Shown piece after piece: positions 52,785 through 61,320 of a DNA stretch of 64,000 nucleotides. This stretch comes from Streptomyces sp. CBMA29 (lineage in GTDB: Bacteria > Actinomycetota > Actinomycetes > Streptomycetales > Streptomycetaceae): NCBI RefSeq assembly GCF_014596445.1, contig NZ_MECL01000028.1, forward strand, positions 43,466 through 107,465, read 5' to 3'. Below the pieces are notes generated by a model. The model searched no databases. It saw only the letters and a program-made list of their open reading frames with translations, and had not been told where the DNA came from. A program made the translations under genes and the position numbers. Each line of letters starts with the position of its first letter. Positions within the stretch are counted from its first letter, which is position 1.

Positions 52785-55700
52785 ATGCACGACGACCGCA
52801 GCCTCATCGAGTCCCGCCTGGAACGCGTCCTCAACGAGCGCATCCGCCCCGCGGTGTACGGGGAACGGGTGCCGCTGACCGTCGGCATCTGGGACGCGCC
52901 CGACGAGCCGGTCCCGGTGGCCGAAGGCATCGCCGCGGCCCGCGGGCCGATCGCGCCCGGCGAGCCGTGGGGTCCGCCGTGGGGGACGAGCTGGCTCACC
53001 GTCAGCGGCACCGTGCCCGAGGCGTGGGCGGGCCGCACCGTCGAGGCGCTGCTGGACCTCGGCTTCGAGCGGGACACCCCCGGTTTCCAGTGCGAGGGCC
53101 TGGTCTACCGGCCGGACGGTACCCCGGTGAAGGGCCTGAACCCGCGCAATCAGTGGGTGCGTGTCGGCGATCCCGTCACCGGTGGCGAGCAGATCCTGCT
53201 GCACGTCGAGGCCGCCGCCAACCCGATCGTGCTGGACAACCCGCCCTTCCGCCCGACCGCTTTGGGCGACAAGGAGACGGCGGGCCGCGCGCCGCAGTAC
53301 GTCCTGGGCCGGATGGACCTGGCCGTGCTCGACCGCACGGTCTGGGAACTCGTGCAGGACCTCGAAGTGCTGGGCGAGCTGATGCCGGAGCTGCCCGCCG
53401 ACTCGGCCCGCCGCTGGGACATCCTGCGCGCGGTGGAACGGGCGCTCGACGCGATCAACCTCCAGGACGTGGGCGGCACCGCCGAGGCGGCCCGAGCCCT
53501 GCTGGCCGACGTACTGGCCGCGCCCGCGCACGCCTCGGCCCACCGGATCAGCGCGGTGGGTCACGCGCACATCGACTCCGCGTGGCTGTGGCCGCTGCGC
53601 GAGACCGTCCGCAAGGTGGCCCGCACCACCGCGAACATGACGGCCCTCATTGAGGACGAGCCCGACTTCGTCTACACCATGTCCCAGGCACAGCAGTACG
53701 CCTGGATCAAGGAGCACCGCCCCGAGGTCTACGCCCGGGTCCGACAGGCCGTCGCCGACGGGCGGTTCGTGCCCACCGGCGGAATGTGGGTCGAGTCGGA
53801 CACGAACATGCCCGGCTCCGAGGCGATGGCCCGTCAGTTCGTGCACGGCAAGAGGTTCTTCCTGGACGAGTTCGGCATCGAGAGCGACGAGGTCTGGCTG
53901 CCGGACACCTTCGGCTTCGCGGCCGGGCTGCCGCAGATCATCCGGGCGTCCGGGTCGAGTGCGCTGCTGACCCAGAAGATCTCCTGGAGCCGTACCAACT
54001 CCTTCCCGCACCACACCTTCGCCTGGGAGGGCATCGACGGCAGCCGGGTCTTCACGCACTTCCCGCCGATGGACACCTACAACGCGGGCCTGGAAGGCCG
54101 CGAAGTCGCCCACGCCGCCCGCAACTTCAGGGAGAAGGGCATGGCCGGGCGGTCGCTGGCGCCGACCGGGCTGGGCGACGGCGGCGGTGGCACGACCCGC
54201 GAGATGATCGCCAAGGCCGCCCGGCTGCGCGACCTGGAGGGTTCGGCCCGGGTGGAGTGGGAGTCCCCGGCGGAGTTCTTCGCCAAGGCCCGCGCCGAGT
54301 ACCCGGAACCGCCGGTCTGGGTCGGGGAGTTGTACCTCGAACTGCACCGCGGCACGCTGACCAGCCAGGCCGGCACCAAGCAGGGCAACCGCCGCAGCGA
54401 GCATCTGCTGCGCGAGGCGGAGCTGTGGTCCGCGACCGCCGCCGTACGGGCCGGATCGCCGTACCCGTACCAGGAGTTGGACCGGATCTGGAAGACGGTG
54501 CTGCTGCACCAGTTCCACGACATCCTGCCCGGCTCGTCCATCGCGTGGGTGCACCGCGAGGCCGAGGCGACGTACGCCGCCCTCGCGGTGGAGCTGCGGT
54601 CGATCATCGACGCCGCCCAACTCGCCCTGGCTGGCGCGCCGTCGCAGGACGGAGAGGGGGCCCTGGTCTTCAACGCGGCCCCGCACGCCCGCGGCGGTGT
54701 CCCGGCAGGGGGCGCCGCGCGCGTCGCCGACACCGGCGCCGACGGGACGGTCACCGCTTCGGCCCGCCCCGGCGGCGGCCACGTACTGGACAACGGCCTG
54801 CTGCGGGTCGAGATCGACGACCGCGGGCTGGTGGTGTCGGTCCACGACCTCGCCGCGGACCGCGAGACCCTCCCCGAGGGACGCCCGGCCAACCTGCTCC
54901 AGCTCCACCCCGACTTCCCCAACATGTGGGACGCCTGGGACGTGGACGCGTACTACCGCAACACCGTCACCGACCTGACCGCGGCCGACCGCGTCGAGGT
55001 GACCGCCGCGACGGCCCACGCCGTCACCGTCCGGGTCGAGCGTTCGTTCAGCCTCTCGCGCGCCGTGCAGGACCTCACCCTCACCGCCGGGCACAAGCGC
55101 CTCGACGTCTCCACCGAGGTCGACTGGCGCGAGACGGAGAAGTTCCTGAAGGTGGCCTTCCCGCTCGACGTCCACGCCGACCGCTACGCGGCCGAGACCC
55201 AGTTCGGCCACGTCTACCGGCCCACCCACACCAACACCAGTTGGGACGCCGCCCGTTTCGAGGCGTGCAACCACCGGTTCCTGCACCTCGCCGAGCCCGA
55301 CTGGGGCGTGGCCCTGGTCACCGACTCCACCTACGGCCACGACGTCACCCGCTCCACCGGCGGCAGCGCCCCCGGCGCCGCCGTCACCGTGCGCCTGTCC
55401 CTGCTGCGCGCGCCCCGCTTCCCGGACCCGCAGACGGACCAGGGCGTCCACCGCTTCCGCTACGCCCTGCTTCCCGGCGCGTCCATCGGCGACGCCGTCC
55501 GCGAGGGGTACGCCATCCACCTGCCCGAGCGCCGCGTGCCGGGCGCCACCGCGGTCGACCCGCTGGCGACGGTCGACCAGGAGGGCGTCGTCGTCAGCGC
55601 CGTGAAGCTCGCCGACGACGCGAGCGGCGACATCGTCGTACGCCTCTACGAAGCCCACGGCGCCCGGACCCGCACCACCCTGACCCCTGGCTTCGCCCTT

Positions 55701-55862
55701 CGCGCCGCCACCCCCTGCGACCTGCTGGAACGCCCGCTGGCCGACCAGCCGCCCGCCGAGATCCGCGACGGCGCCGTGGCCCTGCGCCTGCGGCCGTTCG
55801 AGATCGTCACCCTCCGCCTGACCCCCTCGACGGACACCGCGCCGCCCCCGGCCGAGCACTGA
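52785..55862 (+). CDS. GH38-family alpha-mannosidase (second copy)
   Basis: A 1025-residue cytoplasmic enzyme. ATG 52785 is chosen because GGAG precedes it by 7 bp and the family N-terminus begins here. Zinc site SAVGHAHIDSAWLWPLRETVRK, likely nucleophile Asp in VWLPDTFGFAAGLPQ, and MWVESDTNMPGSEAMARQF; mid-domain HQFHDILPGSSIAWVH and C-terminal ADRYAAETQFGHVYRPTHTN are classical for bacterial and lysosomal-type GH38. It hydrolyses terminal alpha-mannose, mainly alpha-1,2/1,3/1,6. It follows the LacI gene by 177 bp and completes the plus-strand half of the locus. It belongs to the canonical GH38 branch, whereas the first copy is more diverged. Confidence 0.93.
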   Translation: MHDDRSLIESRLERVLNERIRPAVYGERVPLTVGIWDAPDEPVPVAEGIAAARGPIAPGEPWGPPWGTSWLTVSGTVPEAWAGRTVEALLDLGFERDTPGFQCEGLVYRPDGTPVKGLNPRNQWVRVGDPVTGGEQILLHVEAAANPIVLDNPPFRPTALGDKETAGRAPQYVLGRMDLAVLDRTVWELVQDLEVLGELMPELPADSARRWDILRAVERALDAINLQDVGGTAEAARALLADVLAAPAHASAHRISAVGHAHIDSAWLWPLRETVRKVARTTANMTALIEDEPDFVYTMSQAQQYAWIKEHRPEVYARVRQAVADGRFVPTGGMWVESDTNMPGSEAMARQFVHGKRFFLDEFGIESDEVWLPDTFGFAAGLPQIIRASGSSALLTQKISWSRTNSFPHHTFAWEGIDGSRVFTHFPPMDTYNAGLEGREVAHAARNFREKGMAGRSLAPTGLGDGGGGTTREMIAKAARLRDLEGSARVEWESPAEFFAKARAEYPEPPVWVGELYLELHRGTLTSQAGTKQGNRRSEHLLREAELWSATAAVRAGSPYPYQELDRIWKTVLLHQFHDILPGSSIAWVHREAEATYAALAVELRSIIDAAQLALAGAPSQDGEGALVFNAAPHARGGVPAGGAARVADTGADGTVTASARPGGGHVLDNGLLRVEIDDRGLVVSVHDLAADRETLPEGRPANLLQLHPDFPNMWDAWDVDAYYRNTVTDLTAADRVEVTAATAHAVTVRVERSFSLSRAVQDLTLTAGHKRLDVSTEVDWRETEKFLKVAFPLDVHADRYAAETQFGHVYRPTHTNTSWDAARFEACNHRFLHLAEPDWGVALVTDSTYGHDVTRSTGGSAPGAAVTVRLSLLRAPRFPDPQTDQGVHRFRYALLPGASIGDAVREGYAIHLPERRVPGATAVDPLATVDQEGVVVSAVKLADDASGDIVVRLYEAHGARTRTTLTPGFALRAATPCDLLERPLADQPPAEIRDGAVALRLRPFEIVTLRLTPSTDTAPPPAEH

Positions 55863-55893
55863 CGCCCGAGCGCTGACCCCCGAGCGCTGGCCC
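55852..55893 (+). repeat. 14-bp imperfect triplication across the GH38 stop codon
   Basis: CCGAGCACTGACGC, CCGAGCGCTGACCC and CCGAGCGCTGGCCC follow in tandem; the first contains the true TGA and the second a duplicated Glu-Arg-stop. Looks like local duplication of the gene end. Confidence 0.6.
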
Positions 55894-55933
55894 GCCCGTC
55901 GGTACGCGGTCGCCGTACCCCGCTGTCACCCGC

Positions 55934-57190
55934 TCAGTGCGCGCCCGGCTTCAGACGGCTCGCGCGTGACTCCAGGAAGCGGCGCTCGGTGAGGCTGGCC
56001 GTGCCGCGGGCGGCGAGGAGATAGTGCTCGCGGGCGGCCGGGAGGTCGCCGGAGCGCTCCAGGAGATGTGCGCGGACGACGTGGAGCCGGTGGTGGCCCT
56101 CGACGCGGGCGTCGTCGTCCAGGGTGGCCAGCAGGTCGAGCCCGGCCTGCGGCCCCTGGACCTCGGCGAGGGCGACGGCGCGGTTGAGGGTGACCATCGG
56201 GTTGGGCGCGATCCGCTCCAGGATCTTGTACAGGGTGTGCACCTGGTGCCAGTCGGTGTCCTCGGTGCGTTCCGCGGCGGCGTGCGTCGCGGCGATGGCG
56301 GCCTGGAGCTGATACGGCCCGAGCGCCGAGCGGGCCATGGCCGTACTGATCAAAGCGGTGCCCTCGGCGATCAGGCCGGCGTCCCAGAGCGTACGGTCCT
56401 GCTCGTCCAGCGGGATCAGGTCGCCGCCGGGACCGGTCCTGGCGGCGCGGCGCGCGTCGGTGAGGAGCATGAGGGCGAGCAGACCGGCGACCTCGCCGTC
56501 CTCGGGCAGCAGCCGATCGACCATACGGGTCAGCCGGATCGCCTCGTGGGCGAGGTCGGCGCGGTGCAGCGCGGCCCCGGAGGACGCGGTGTAGCCCTCG
56601 TTGAAGATCAGGTACAGCACGTGCAGGACGACCCGCAGCCGCTCCTCGCGCTCACGTGCCTCCGGCAGGGTGAAGCGGCTGCCCGCCGCCTTGATCCGCT
56701 GCTTGGCCCGGCTGATCCGTACGGCCATGGTGGCCTCGGGCACCAGGAACGCGCGGGCGATCTCCGCCGTGGTCAGACCGCCGACCGCGCGCAGTGTCAG
56801 GGCGGTCTGCGAGCCGGGCGTCAGCGCCGGGTGGCAGCACAGGAACAGCAGTATCAGGGTGTCGTCACCCTCCGGCGCGCCGTCCCCGCCGGGACCAGGG
56901 CTGACGCCCGCCTCCCGCTCGGGGGACCGGGCCGCCGCGGCCGTCTCCCGCGCCCTGCGGGCGTGGTCGCCGCGGATCTGGTCGATCAGCCGGCGGGAGG
57001 CCGCGGTGATCAGCCAGCCGCGCGGATGCTCCGGCACACCGTCGGCCGGCCACGTCACGGCCGCGGCGAGCACCGCCTCCTGCACGGCGTCCTCGCACTC
57101 CTCGAACTGGCCGTGCCTGCGGACCAGCACACCGAGGACCTGCGGCGTCAGCTCGCGCAGCAGGTCCTCGGTCACGGTGTCGGTGCTCAC
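55934..57190 (-). CDS. ECF42-like sigma factor with C-terminal extension
   Basis: A 418-residue sigma factor; its GTG overlaps the YCII gene stop by 4 bp. Region 2 lies at about 10-85 (RRHGQFEECEDAVQEAVLAAAVTWPADG; HPRGWLITAASRRLIDQIR) and region 4 at about 120-185 (TLRAVGGLTTAEIARAFLVPEATMAVRISRAKQRIK). A 220-residue helical, TPR-like extension follows (LHVLYLIFNEGYTASSG; RIAPNPMVTLNRAVALAEVQG). This layout with a YCII/DGPF partner is the hallmark of group ECF42, in which no classical anti-sigma factor exists and the extension controls activity. It probably directs transcription of the neighbouring YCII gene. Confidence 0.9.
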   Translation of the reverse strand: MSTDTVTEDLLRELTPQVLGVLVRRHGQFEECEDAVQEAVLAAAVTWPADGVPEHPRGWLITAASRRLIDQIRGDHARRARETAAAARSPEREAGVSPGPGGDGAPEGDDTLILLFLCCHPALTPGSQTALTLRAVGGLTTAEIARAFLVPEATMAVRISRAKQRIKAAGSRFTLPEAREREERLRVVLHVLYLIFNEGYTASSGAALHRADLAHEAIRLTRMVDRLLPEDGEVAGLLALMLLTDARRAARTGPGGDLIPLDEQDRTLWDAGLIAEGTALISTAMARSALGPYQLQAAIAATHAAAERTEDTDWHQVHTLYKILERIAPNPMVTLNRAVALAEVQGPQAGLDLLATLDDDARVEGHHRLHVVRAHLLERSGDLPAAREHYLLAARGTASLTERRFLESRASRLKPGAH

Positions 57191-57558
57191 ATCTCCAATT
57201 GTCCACTGGAGAACATCACCTGGCGCACCTCGATGCCCAGGCCCTCCACCTTCGCGTCGGGGATCATCGCGGCGAGATCCAGAGCGCGCTCTCGGTTCTC
57301 GCAGTCGATCAGGTAGAAGCCGCCGAGGTACTCCTTGGTCTCCAGGTACGGCCCGTCGGTGACGACCCGCTGCCCATCGCGTACCCGCACGACGGCGCTC
57401 TGCGAGATGTCGGCCAGGCCCTGCGTGAGGATCATCTCGCCGGACTCGGTGACCGTGTTGATGAAGGCGTCGTGGCCGCCCATGACCTCGTTGCGCTCCT
57501 CCTCGGTCAGCGCGTTCCACACCGCCGGGTTCATGTGCATGATCAGCAGAAACTTCAT
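57187..57558 (-). CDS. YCII/DGPF-domain protein
   Basis: A 123-residue ferredoxin-fold protein: MKFLLIMHMNPAVWNALTEEE, then VVTDGPYLETKEYLGGFYLIDC with the DGPF-type core. GAAGGAG precedes the ATG by 6 bp. The family is enzyme-like (YciI hydrolase, muconolactone-isomerase fold) but has no assigned reaction in sigma-linked members. Its stop overlaps the sigma gene start by 4 bp, so the two are co-translated. Members of the ECF42 group are almost always accompanied by such a gene. Confidence 0.92.
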   Translation of the reverse strand: MKFLLIMHMNPAVWNALTEEERNEVMGGHDAFINTVTESGEMILTQGLADISQSAVVRVRDGQRVVTDGPYLETKEYLGGFYLIDCENRERALDLAAMIPDAKVEGLGIEVRQVMFSSGQLEM

Positions 57559-58063
57559 CGCTACTCCTTCGTCCCGCGCGGACGCCATCCACGGATGCCC
57601 CGCGCGTATGTCGTACGTGTGTGCCGTACGCCGAACCCCTTCCGGGTCCGTGCACCACACAGTCGGAGCCGCGGACGGCTTCTTGACATCGGCGGCCCAT
57701 CGAATTTCGGCCAGCTCCGAAAAATTCTCGCAGCCGGACGTCGAGAAGCCCGTCGCCGCTCCGACCGGTGCGCGAAAGAGATCCGAACCGGCGCAGGAGC
57801 GGACATGCCGGACAACACTTTCCCGGCCCCGAAACGAGTGGAACCGTTTTCTTCGTCGATGACGCCGCCCGCCCGGCGCAGGGGCTTGACGGAGGGATTA
57901 GTCCGTACCTATGGTCTGCGGTCAGTCAAGTGTTCAGAAATGCAAGCTCAGTTCACACTCAAGAACATGCGGGTGCACGCCGGGGAACACGCGCTCACCA
58001 ACGCGCACACCCGGGAACGCCCCGCTCGCGAACAGCCCCCACTCAAGATCGGATGGTCACCGC
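57559..58063. other. Divergent region before the alginate-lyase-like gene
   Basis: 505 bp without a gene I can support; open frames here lack ribosome sites and conserved domains. It holds the promoter at 57886-57915 and a comparatively AT-rich 130-bp leader (57915-58045) with recurring TCAAG. On the minus strand TGTCAA (57688-57683) and CGACTG (57665-57660), 17 bp apart, could be a sigma-dependent promoter for the YCII/sigma pair. Confidence 0.5.
57886..57915 (+). promoter_or_regulatory. Promoter of the alginate-lyase-family gene
   Basis: TTGACG (57886-57891) and TATGGT (57910-57915) with an 18-bp spacer form a good housekeeping-type promoter. This leaves a leader of about 140 nt before ATG 58064. 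Confidence 0.6.
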
Positions 58064-59302
58064 ATGGCAGGCACCCCCACGCCCTCGCCCGCGCGCCACC
58101 GCCGCCGCGTACGGCGTCCTGTTCTGCTGGTCACCGCCGCCTGTGCGGCTGCGGCCCTTGTAACCGGTTTCTCCGCCTGGCCCGGAGGCGCCCAGCGCGC
58201 CAGCGCCGCACCGGCCGCCTTCGTCCACCCCGGAGTGACCGTCTCCGCCGCCCAGCTCGACTTCGCCCGCGCCAAGGTGCAGGCCAACGCCGAGCCGTGG
58301 AAGAGCGCGTACAACCAGATGATGGCCAGCTCATACGCCTCGCTGACCCGTACGCCCAAGCCGCGTGCGAACGTCGAGTGCGGCTCGTACTCCAACCCCA
58401 ACAACGGCTGCACGGACGAGCGAGAGGACGCGATAGCGGCCTACACCGACGCCCTGGCCTGGTACTTCACCCGTGACGCGCGCTACGCGCAGGAGTCCAT
58501 CAAGCTGATGGACGCGTGGTCGGCGACGATCACCCAGCACACCAACAGCAACGCCCCGTTGCAGACCGGCTGGGCGGGCTCGTCATGGCCCAAGGCCGCC
58601 GACATCATCAAGTCGACCTACACCGGCGGCTGGCCGAACGCCGGGCGCTTCGGCACCATGCTCCGCAACGTCTACCTGCCCGAGATCATCAACGGCTCGA
58701 ACAGCAACGGCAACTGGGAGCTGTCGATGATGGAGGCCGCCGTCGGCATCTCCGTCTTCCTCGACGACAAGACCGACTACGACAAGGCGATGGCCAAATT
58801 CCGCACCCGCGCGGCGGCCTATGTCTACATCGCCGCGGACGGAGCGCTGCCCAAGACGGTGCCGAGCCAGAACCTCGACACCAAGGCCAAGATCGTCAGT
58901 TACTGGCAGGGCCAGTCCACCTTCGTCGACGGGCTGACCCAGGAGACCTGCCGCGACTTCACGCACACCGGCTACGGCATCTCCGCGATCTCGCACATCG
59001 CCGAGACCAGCCGCATCCAGGGCGACGACCTGTACGGCACGGACGTCGGCGAGCGGCTGCGGCAGGCGCTCGGCTTCCAGTCCAAGTACGAACTGGGTAC
59101 GGCGCCGCCGAGCTGGCTGTGCAACGGCAGTGTCAACCGCGGCCTCGGCCCGATCACCGAGACCGGATTCAACGCGCTGCACACCCGGCGCGGGGTCGCG
59201 ATGACCAACACGCAGACCCTCACGCAGAACAACCGGCCGGCGGGTTCCAACAACCTCTTCGTGGCCTGGGAGACCCTCACGAACGCCGAGAACCCCAACT
59301 GA
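58064..59302 (+). CDS. Secreted alginate-lyase-family protein
   Basis: A 412-residue exported protein. ATG 58064 is chosen because the signal peptide (RRRVRRPVLLVTAACAAAALVTGFSAW) then lies at the N-terminus; GGATGG is a weak ribosome site. The mature part is an all-helical barrel of the alginate_lyase (PF05426) type: FVHPGVTVSAAQLDFARAKVQ, the substrate-binding NSNGNWELSMMEAAVGISVFL, and FTHTGYGISAISHIAETSR. Known members are PL5 mannuronate lyases or heparinase-like enzymes, but many streptomycete members are uncharacterised. The Asn/His pair is present; a catalytic Tyr is not certain. Strong terminator follows. Substrate is probably a uronic-acid polymer. Confidence 0.82.
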   Translation: MAGTPTPSPARHRRRVRRPVLLVTAACAAAALVTGFSAWPGGAQRASAAPAAFVHPGVTVSAAQLDFARAKVQANAEPWKSAYNQMMASSYASLTRTPKPRANVECGSYSNPNNGCTDEREDAIAAYTDALAWYFTRDARYAQESIKLMDAWSATITQHTNSNAPLQTGWAGSSWPKAADIIKSTYTGGWPNAGRFGTMLRNVYLPEIINGSNSNGNWELSMMEAAVGISVFLDDKTDYDKAMAKFRTRAAAYVYIAADGALPKTVPSQNLDTKAKIVSYWQGQSTFVDGLTQETCRDFTHTGYGISAISHIAETSRIQGDDLYGTDVGERLRQALGFQSKYELGTAPPSWLCNGSVNRGLGPITETGFNALHTRRGVAMTNTQTLTQNNRPAGSNNLFVAWETLTNAENPN

Positions 59303-59324
59303 CCGACGGATACGCCGAATCACG

Positions 59325-59362
59325 CGAGGGCCGCGCACCCCCATCGGGATGCGCGGCCCTCG
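59325..59362 (+). terminator. Terminator, 13-bp stem
   Basis: CGAGGGCCGCGCA (59325-59337) pairs perfectly with TGCGCGGCCCTCG (59350-59362), 12-nt loop, 22 bp after the alginate-lyase-family stop. Confidence 0.88.
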
Positions 59363-59418
59363 TCGCGGAGGGCGAAAACCGGAGGGAATCACGCGGCGCG
59401 GTGCGTACCGTCTGCCGG

Positions 59419-60216
59419 ATGACTCTCTCTCACGACACGGCGGGCGACGGCCCCGCACTGGTACTCCTGCACGCCGGGATCTGCGACCGGCGGATGTGGG
59501 ACCCGCAGTGGCAGCCGCTGGTCAACGCGGGTTACCGCGTGGTCCGCCCCGACCTGCGCGGCTTCGGCCTGACCCCCGCGCCGGACGCGCCGTACAACAA
59601 CGCCGACGACGTGATCGGGCTCCTCGACGCGCTCGGCATCGGGCAGGCGGCGCTCGTCGGCTCCTCCTACGGCGGCAAGACCTCGCTGGAGATCGCCGCG
59701 CGCCACCCCGAGCGGGTCGCCGCGACGGTGCTGCTGTGTCCGGGAATGGCCGGGCACGAAGCCTCCGCCGAGCTCGACGCGCTGGACGAACGCGAGGAGG
59801 CGCTGCTGGCGGCGGGCGACCTCGCGGGCGCCGTCGAGCTGATGGTCGAGACCTGGATCGGCCCCGAGGGCGACGAGGCCACCCGGCAGGCCGTACGCGT
59901 CCAGCAGCGGAACGCCTACGAAGTGCAGCTCGCCGCCGCGGAGTTCGACCAGCTCCGCCCGCCGTGCGACCTCGCGGCGGTACGGGCGCCGTCCCTCGTC
60001 GTCTCCGGCGCCCACGACCTGGCGGACTTCCGGCGGATCGCCGCCCGGCTGCCCGGACTGCTCGCCGACGCCGGCCACCTCGAACTGCCCTGGGCCGGAC
60101 ACCTGCCCAGCATGGAACGGCCCGCCGCCGTCACCCAACTGCTGAAGGACTTTCTGGGGGAGAGGTGGGGTGAGGCCCCGCGCGCGTCTCAGGTGACGCC
60201 GAAGGTCACCCGGTAG
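59419..60216 (+). CDS. Alpha/beta-hydrolase-fold protein
   Basis: A 265-residue cytoplasmic hydrolase: oxyanion region LVLLHAGICDRRMWDPQW, DLRGFGLT, nucleophile elbow LVGSSYGGKTSLE (Ser), acid in VVSGAHDLADF and His in LPWAGHLPSMERP. The triad is complete. GTG 59401 is an in-frame alternative start nearer to GGAGGG; neither is ideal. The family covers esterases, lactonases and haloperoxidase-like enzymes; the substrate cannot be told. Its end overlaps the converging thaumatin-like gene by 28 bp. Confidence 0.88.
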   Translation: MTLSHDTAGDGPALVLLHAGICDRRMWDPQWQPLVNAGYRVVRPDLRGFGLTPAPDAPYNNADDVIGLLDALGIGQAALVGSSYGGKTSLEIAARHPERVAATVLLCPGMAGHEASAELDALDEREEALLAAGDLAGAVELMVETWIGPEGDEATRQAVRVQQRNAYEVQLAAAEFDQLRPPCDLAAVRAPSLVVSGAHDLADFRRIAARLPGLLADAGHLELPWAGHLPSMERPAAVTQLLKDFLGERWGEAPRASQVTPKVTR

Positions 60217-61172
60217 TCGCACCGCCCCTTGCACGACATCGTCGCCGCGTCGTCGAAGGCGTACGAATAGGCGTACGGCGCGGCCTTCTTGAACACCTGC
60301 GTGTAGTCCACCGGCCACTTCGACGGCACGCAGTTCTCCCGCCCGGCCCACGCGCCCTGGCAGCAGTAGGTGTCCCCGCCGAAGGCCGCGCACGGCGGCT
60401 TGCAGCCGACGACCTGGCCGCCCGACATGGCCCGCATGGCGCTGGGGCAGTCCACCGGCTTGGTGCACGCGCCCTTGTAACAGCCCGTCGCACTCACCGG
60501 ATCGGCGGTCACGGTGTGCGAGATGTTGATGTACATCGGCAGATTCGCGCCGTCGACCATGCTCACGTCGTAGAAGTCGAGCCCCGCGTACGCGTCGAAG
60601 GTGAACTCACCCAGTGTGGTGGGCGGGTTGGCGCCCGCGCACTGCGACGTGCAGTCCCCGGTCAGACACGCGCCCTGGCCGCCGGACGCGCAGCCGGTAC
60701 GGCCCCAGATCCGGCCGCCCCACTTGTTGCCCACGGTGAGGGACGTGCTCTGCCCCGGCCGCAGCTCACGGCCGTTCGGATACGCGGCGGTGCCGGTGAC
60801 GATCGCCCACACCGTCTCCTGCGTACGGTTGACGACGGTGATCGTCCGCCCGCCGCCCGAACCGCCCCCGGCCGCCGCTGACTTCGGCGCGGACGGTTTC
60901 GGCGACGACGGCTTGGGACTCGGCCGGTGCGAGGGGCGCGCGGTCGGCGACGGCGAGGCGGTCGCGCGGGGCGCGGAGGCCGAAGGCGACCCGGACACGG
61001 TCGGGGCCGCCGGAGCCGAAGCCGCGGCCTGGCGCGTCACCGCCTCCGTACTCGCGGAGCCGTCACCGCCCGGCGAGGACGGCCAGGAGTAGACCACCCC
61101 GCTCGCGACCACGGCGGCCACGACCAGCCCCCACCAGCCCCGTACGGATCTCGTCCGCCGCCTGCGTCCCAT
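60189..61172 (-). CDS. Secreted thaumatin-like (PR-5 fold) protein
   Basis: A 327-residue protein with an N-terminal anchor or signal (RGWWGLVVAAVVASGVVYSW), a Pro/Ser/Thr/Lys linker (about 60-100) and a thaumatin domain: ITVVNRTQETVWAIVTG, NKWGGRIWGRTGC, GACLTGDC, TTLGEFTFDAYAGLDFYDVSMVDGANLPM split here at GLDFYDVSMVDGANLPM, CPSAMRAMSGGQVVGCKPPC and CCQGAWAG. About fourteen Cys match the disulfide-rich pattern, and Glu/Asp residues of the acidic cleft are present. In plants such proteins bind or hydrolyse beta-1,3-glucan and are antifungal. Bacterial members are rare; an antifungal or glucan-binding role is inferred. Confidence 0.88.
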   Translation of the reverse strand: MGRRRRTRSVRGWWGLVVAAVVASGVVYSWPSSPGGDGSASTEAVTRQAAASAPAAPTVSGSPSASAPRATASPSPTARPSHRPSPKPSSPKPSAPKSAAAGGGSGGGRTITVVNRTQETVWAIVTGTAAYPNGRELRPGQSTSLTVGNKWGGRIWGRTGCASGGQGACLTGDCTSQCAGANPPTTLGEFTFDAYAGLDFYDVSMVDGANLPMYINISHTVTADPVSATGCYKGACTKPVDCPSAMRAMSGGQVVGCKPPCAAFGGDTYCCQGAWAGRENCVPSKWPVDYTQVFKKAAPYAYSYAFDDAATMSCKGRCDYRVTFGVT

Positions 61173-61267
61173 CGTGCCGCCTCCAGCCGTGCCACGTGCA
61201 TCGGTACACGTCGGAGACCCCGTGGGACGCGGCCGGATAACACAAACCGTCCGGCGACGGCATGGCG

Positions 61268-61300
61268 AGGGGCGGGAACACCCCCGTGGCTCCCGCCCCT
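61268..61300 (-). terminator. Hairpin after the 23-aa open frame
   Basis: AGGGGCGGGA (61268-61277) pairs perfectly with TCCCGCCCCT (61291-61300), 13-nt loop, 20 bp downstream of the small minus-strand frame. Confidence 0.65.
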
Positions 61301-61320
61301 GTCACCCGGACCGCGACCGC

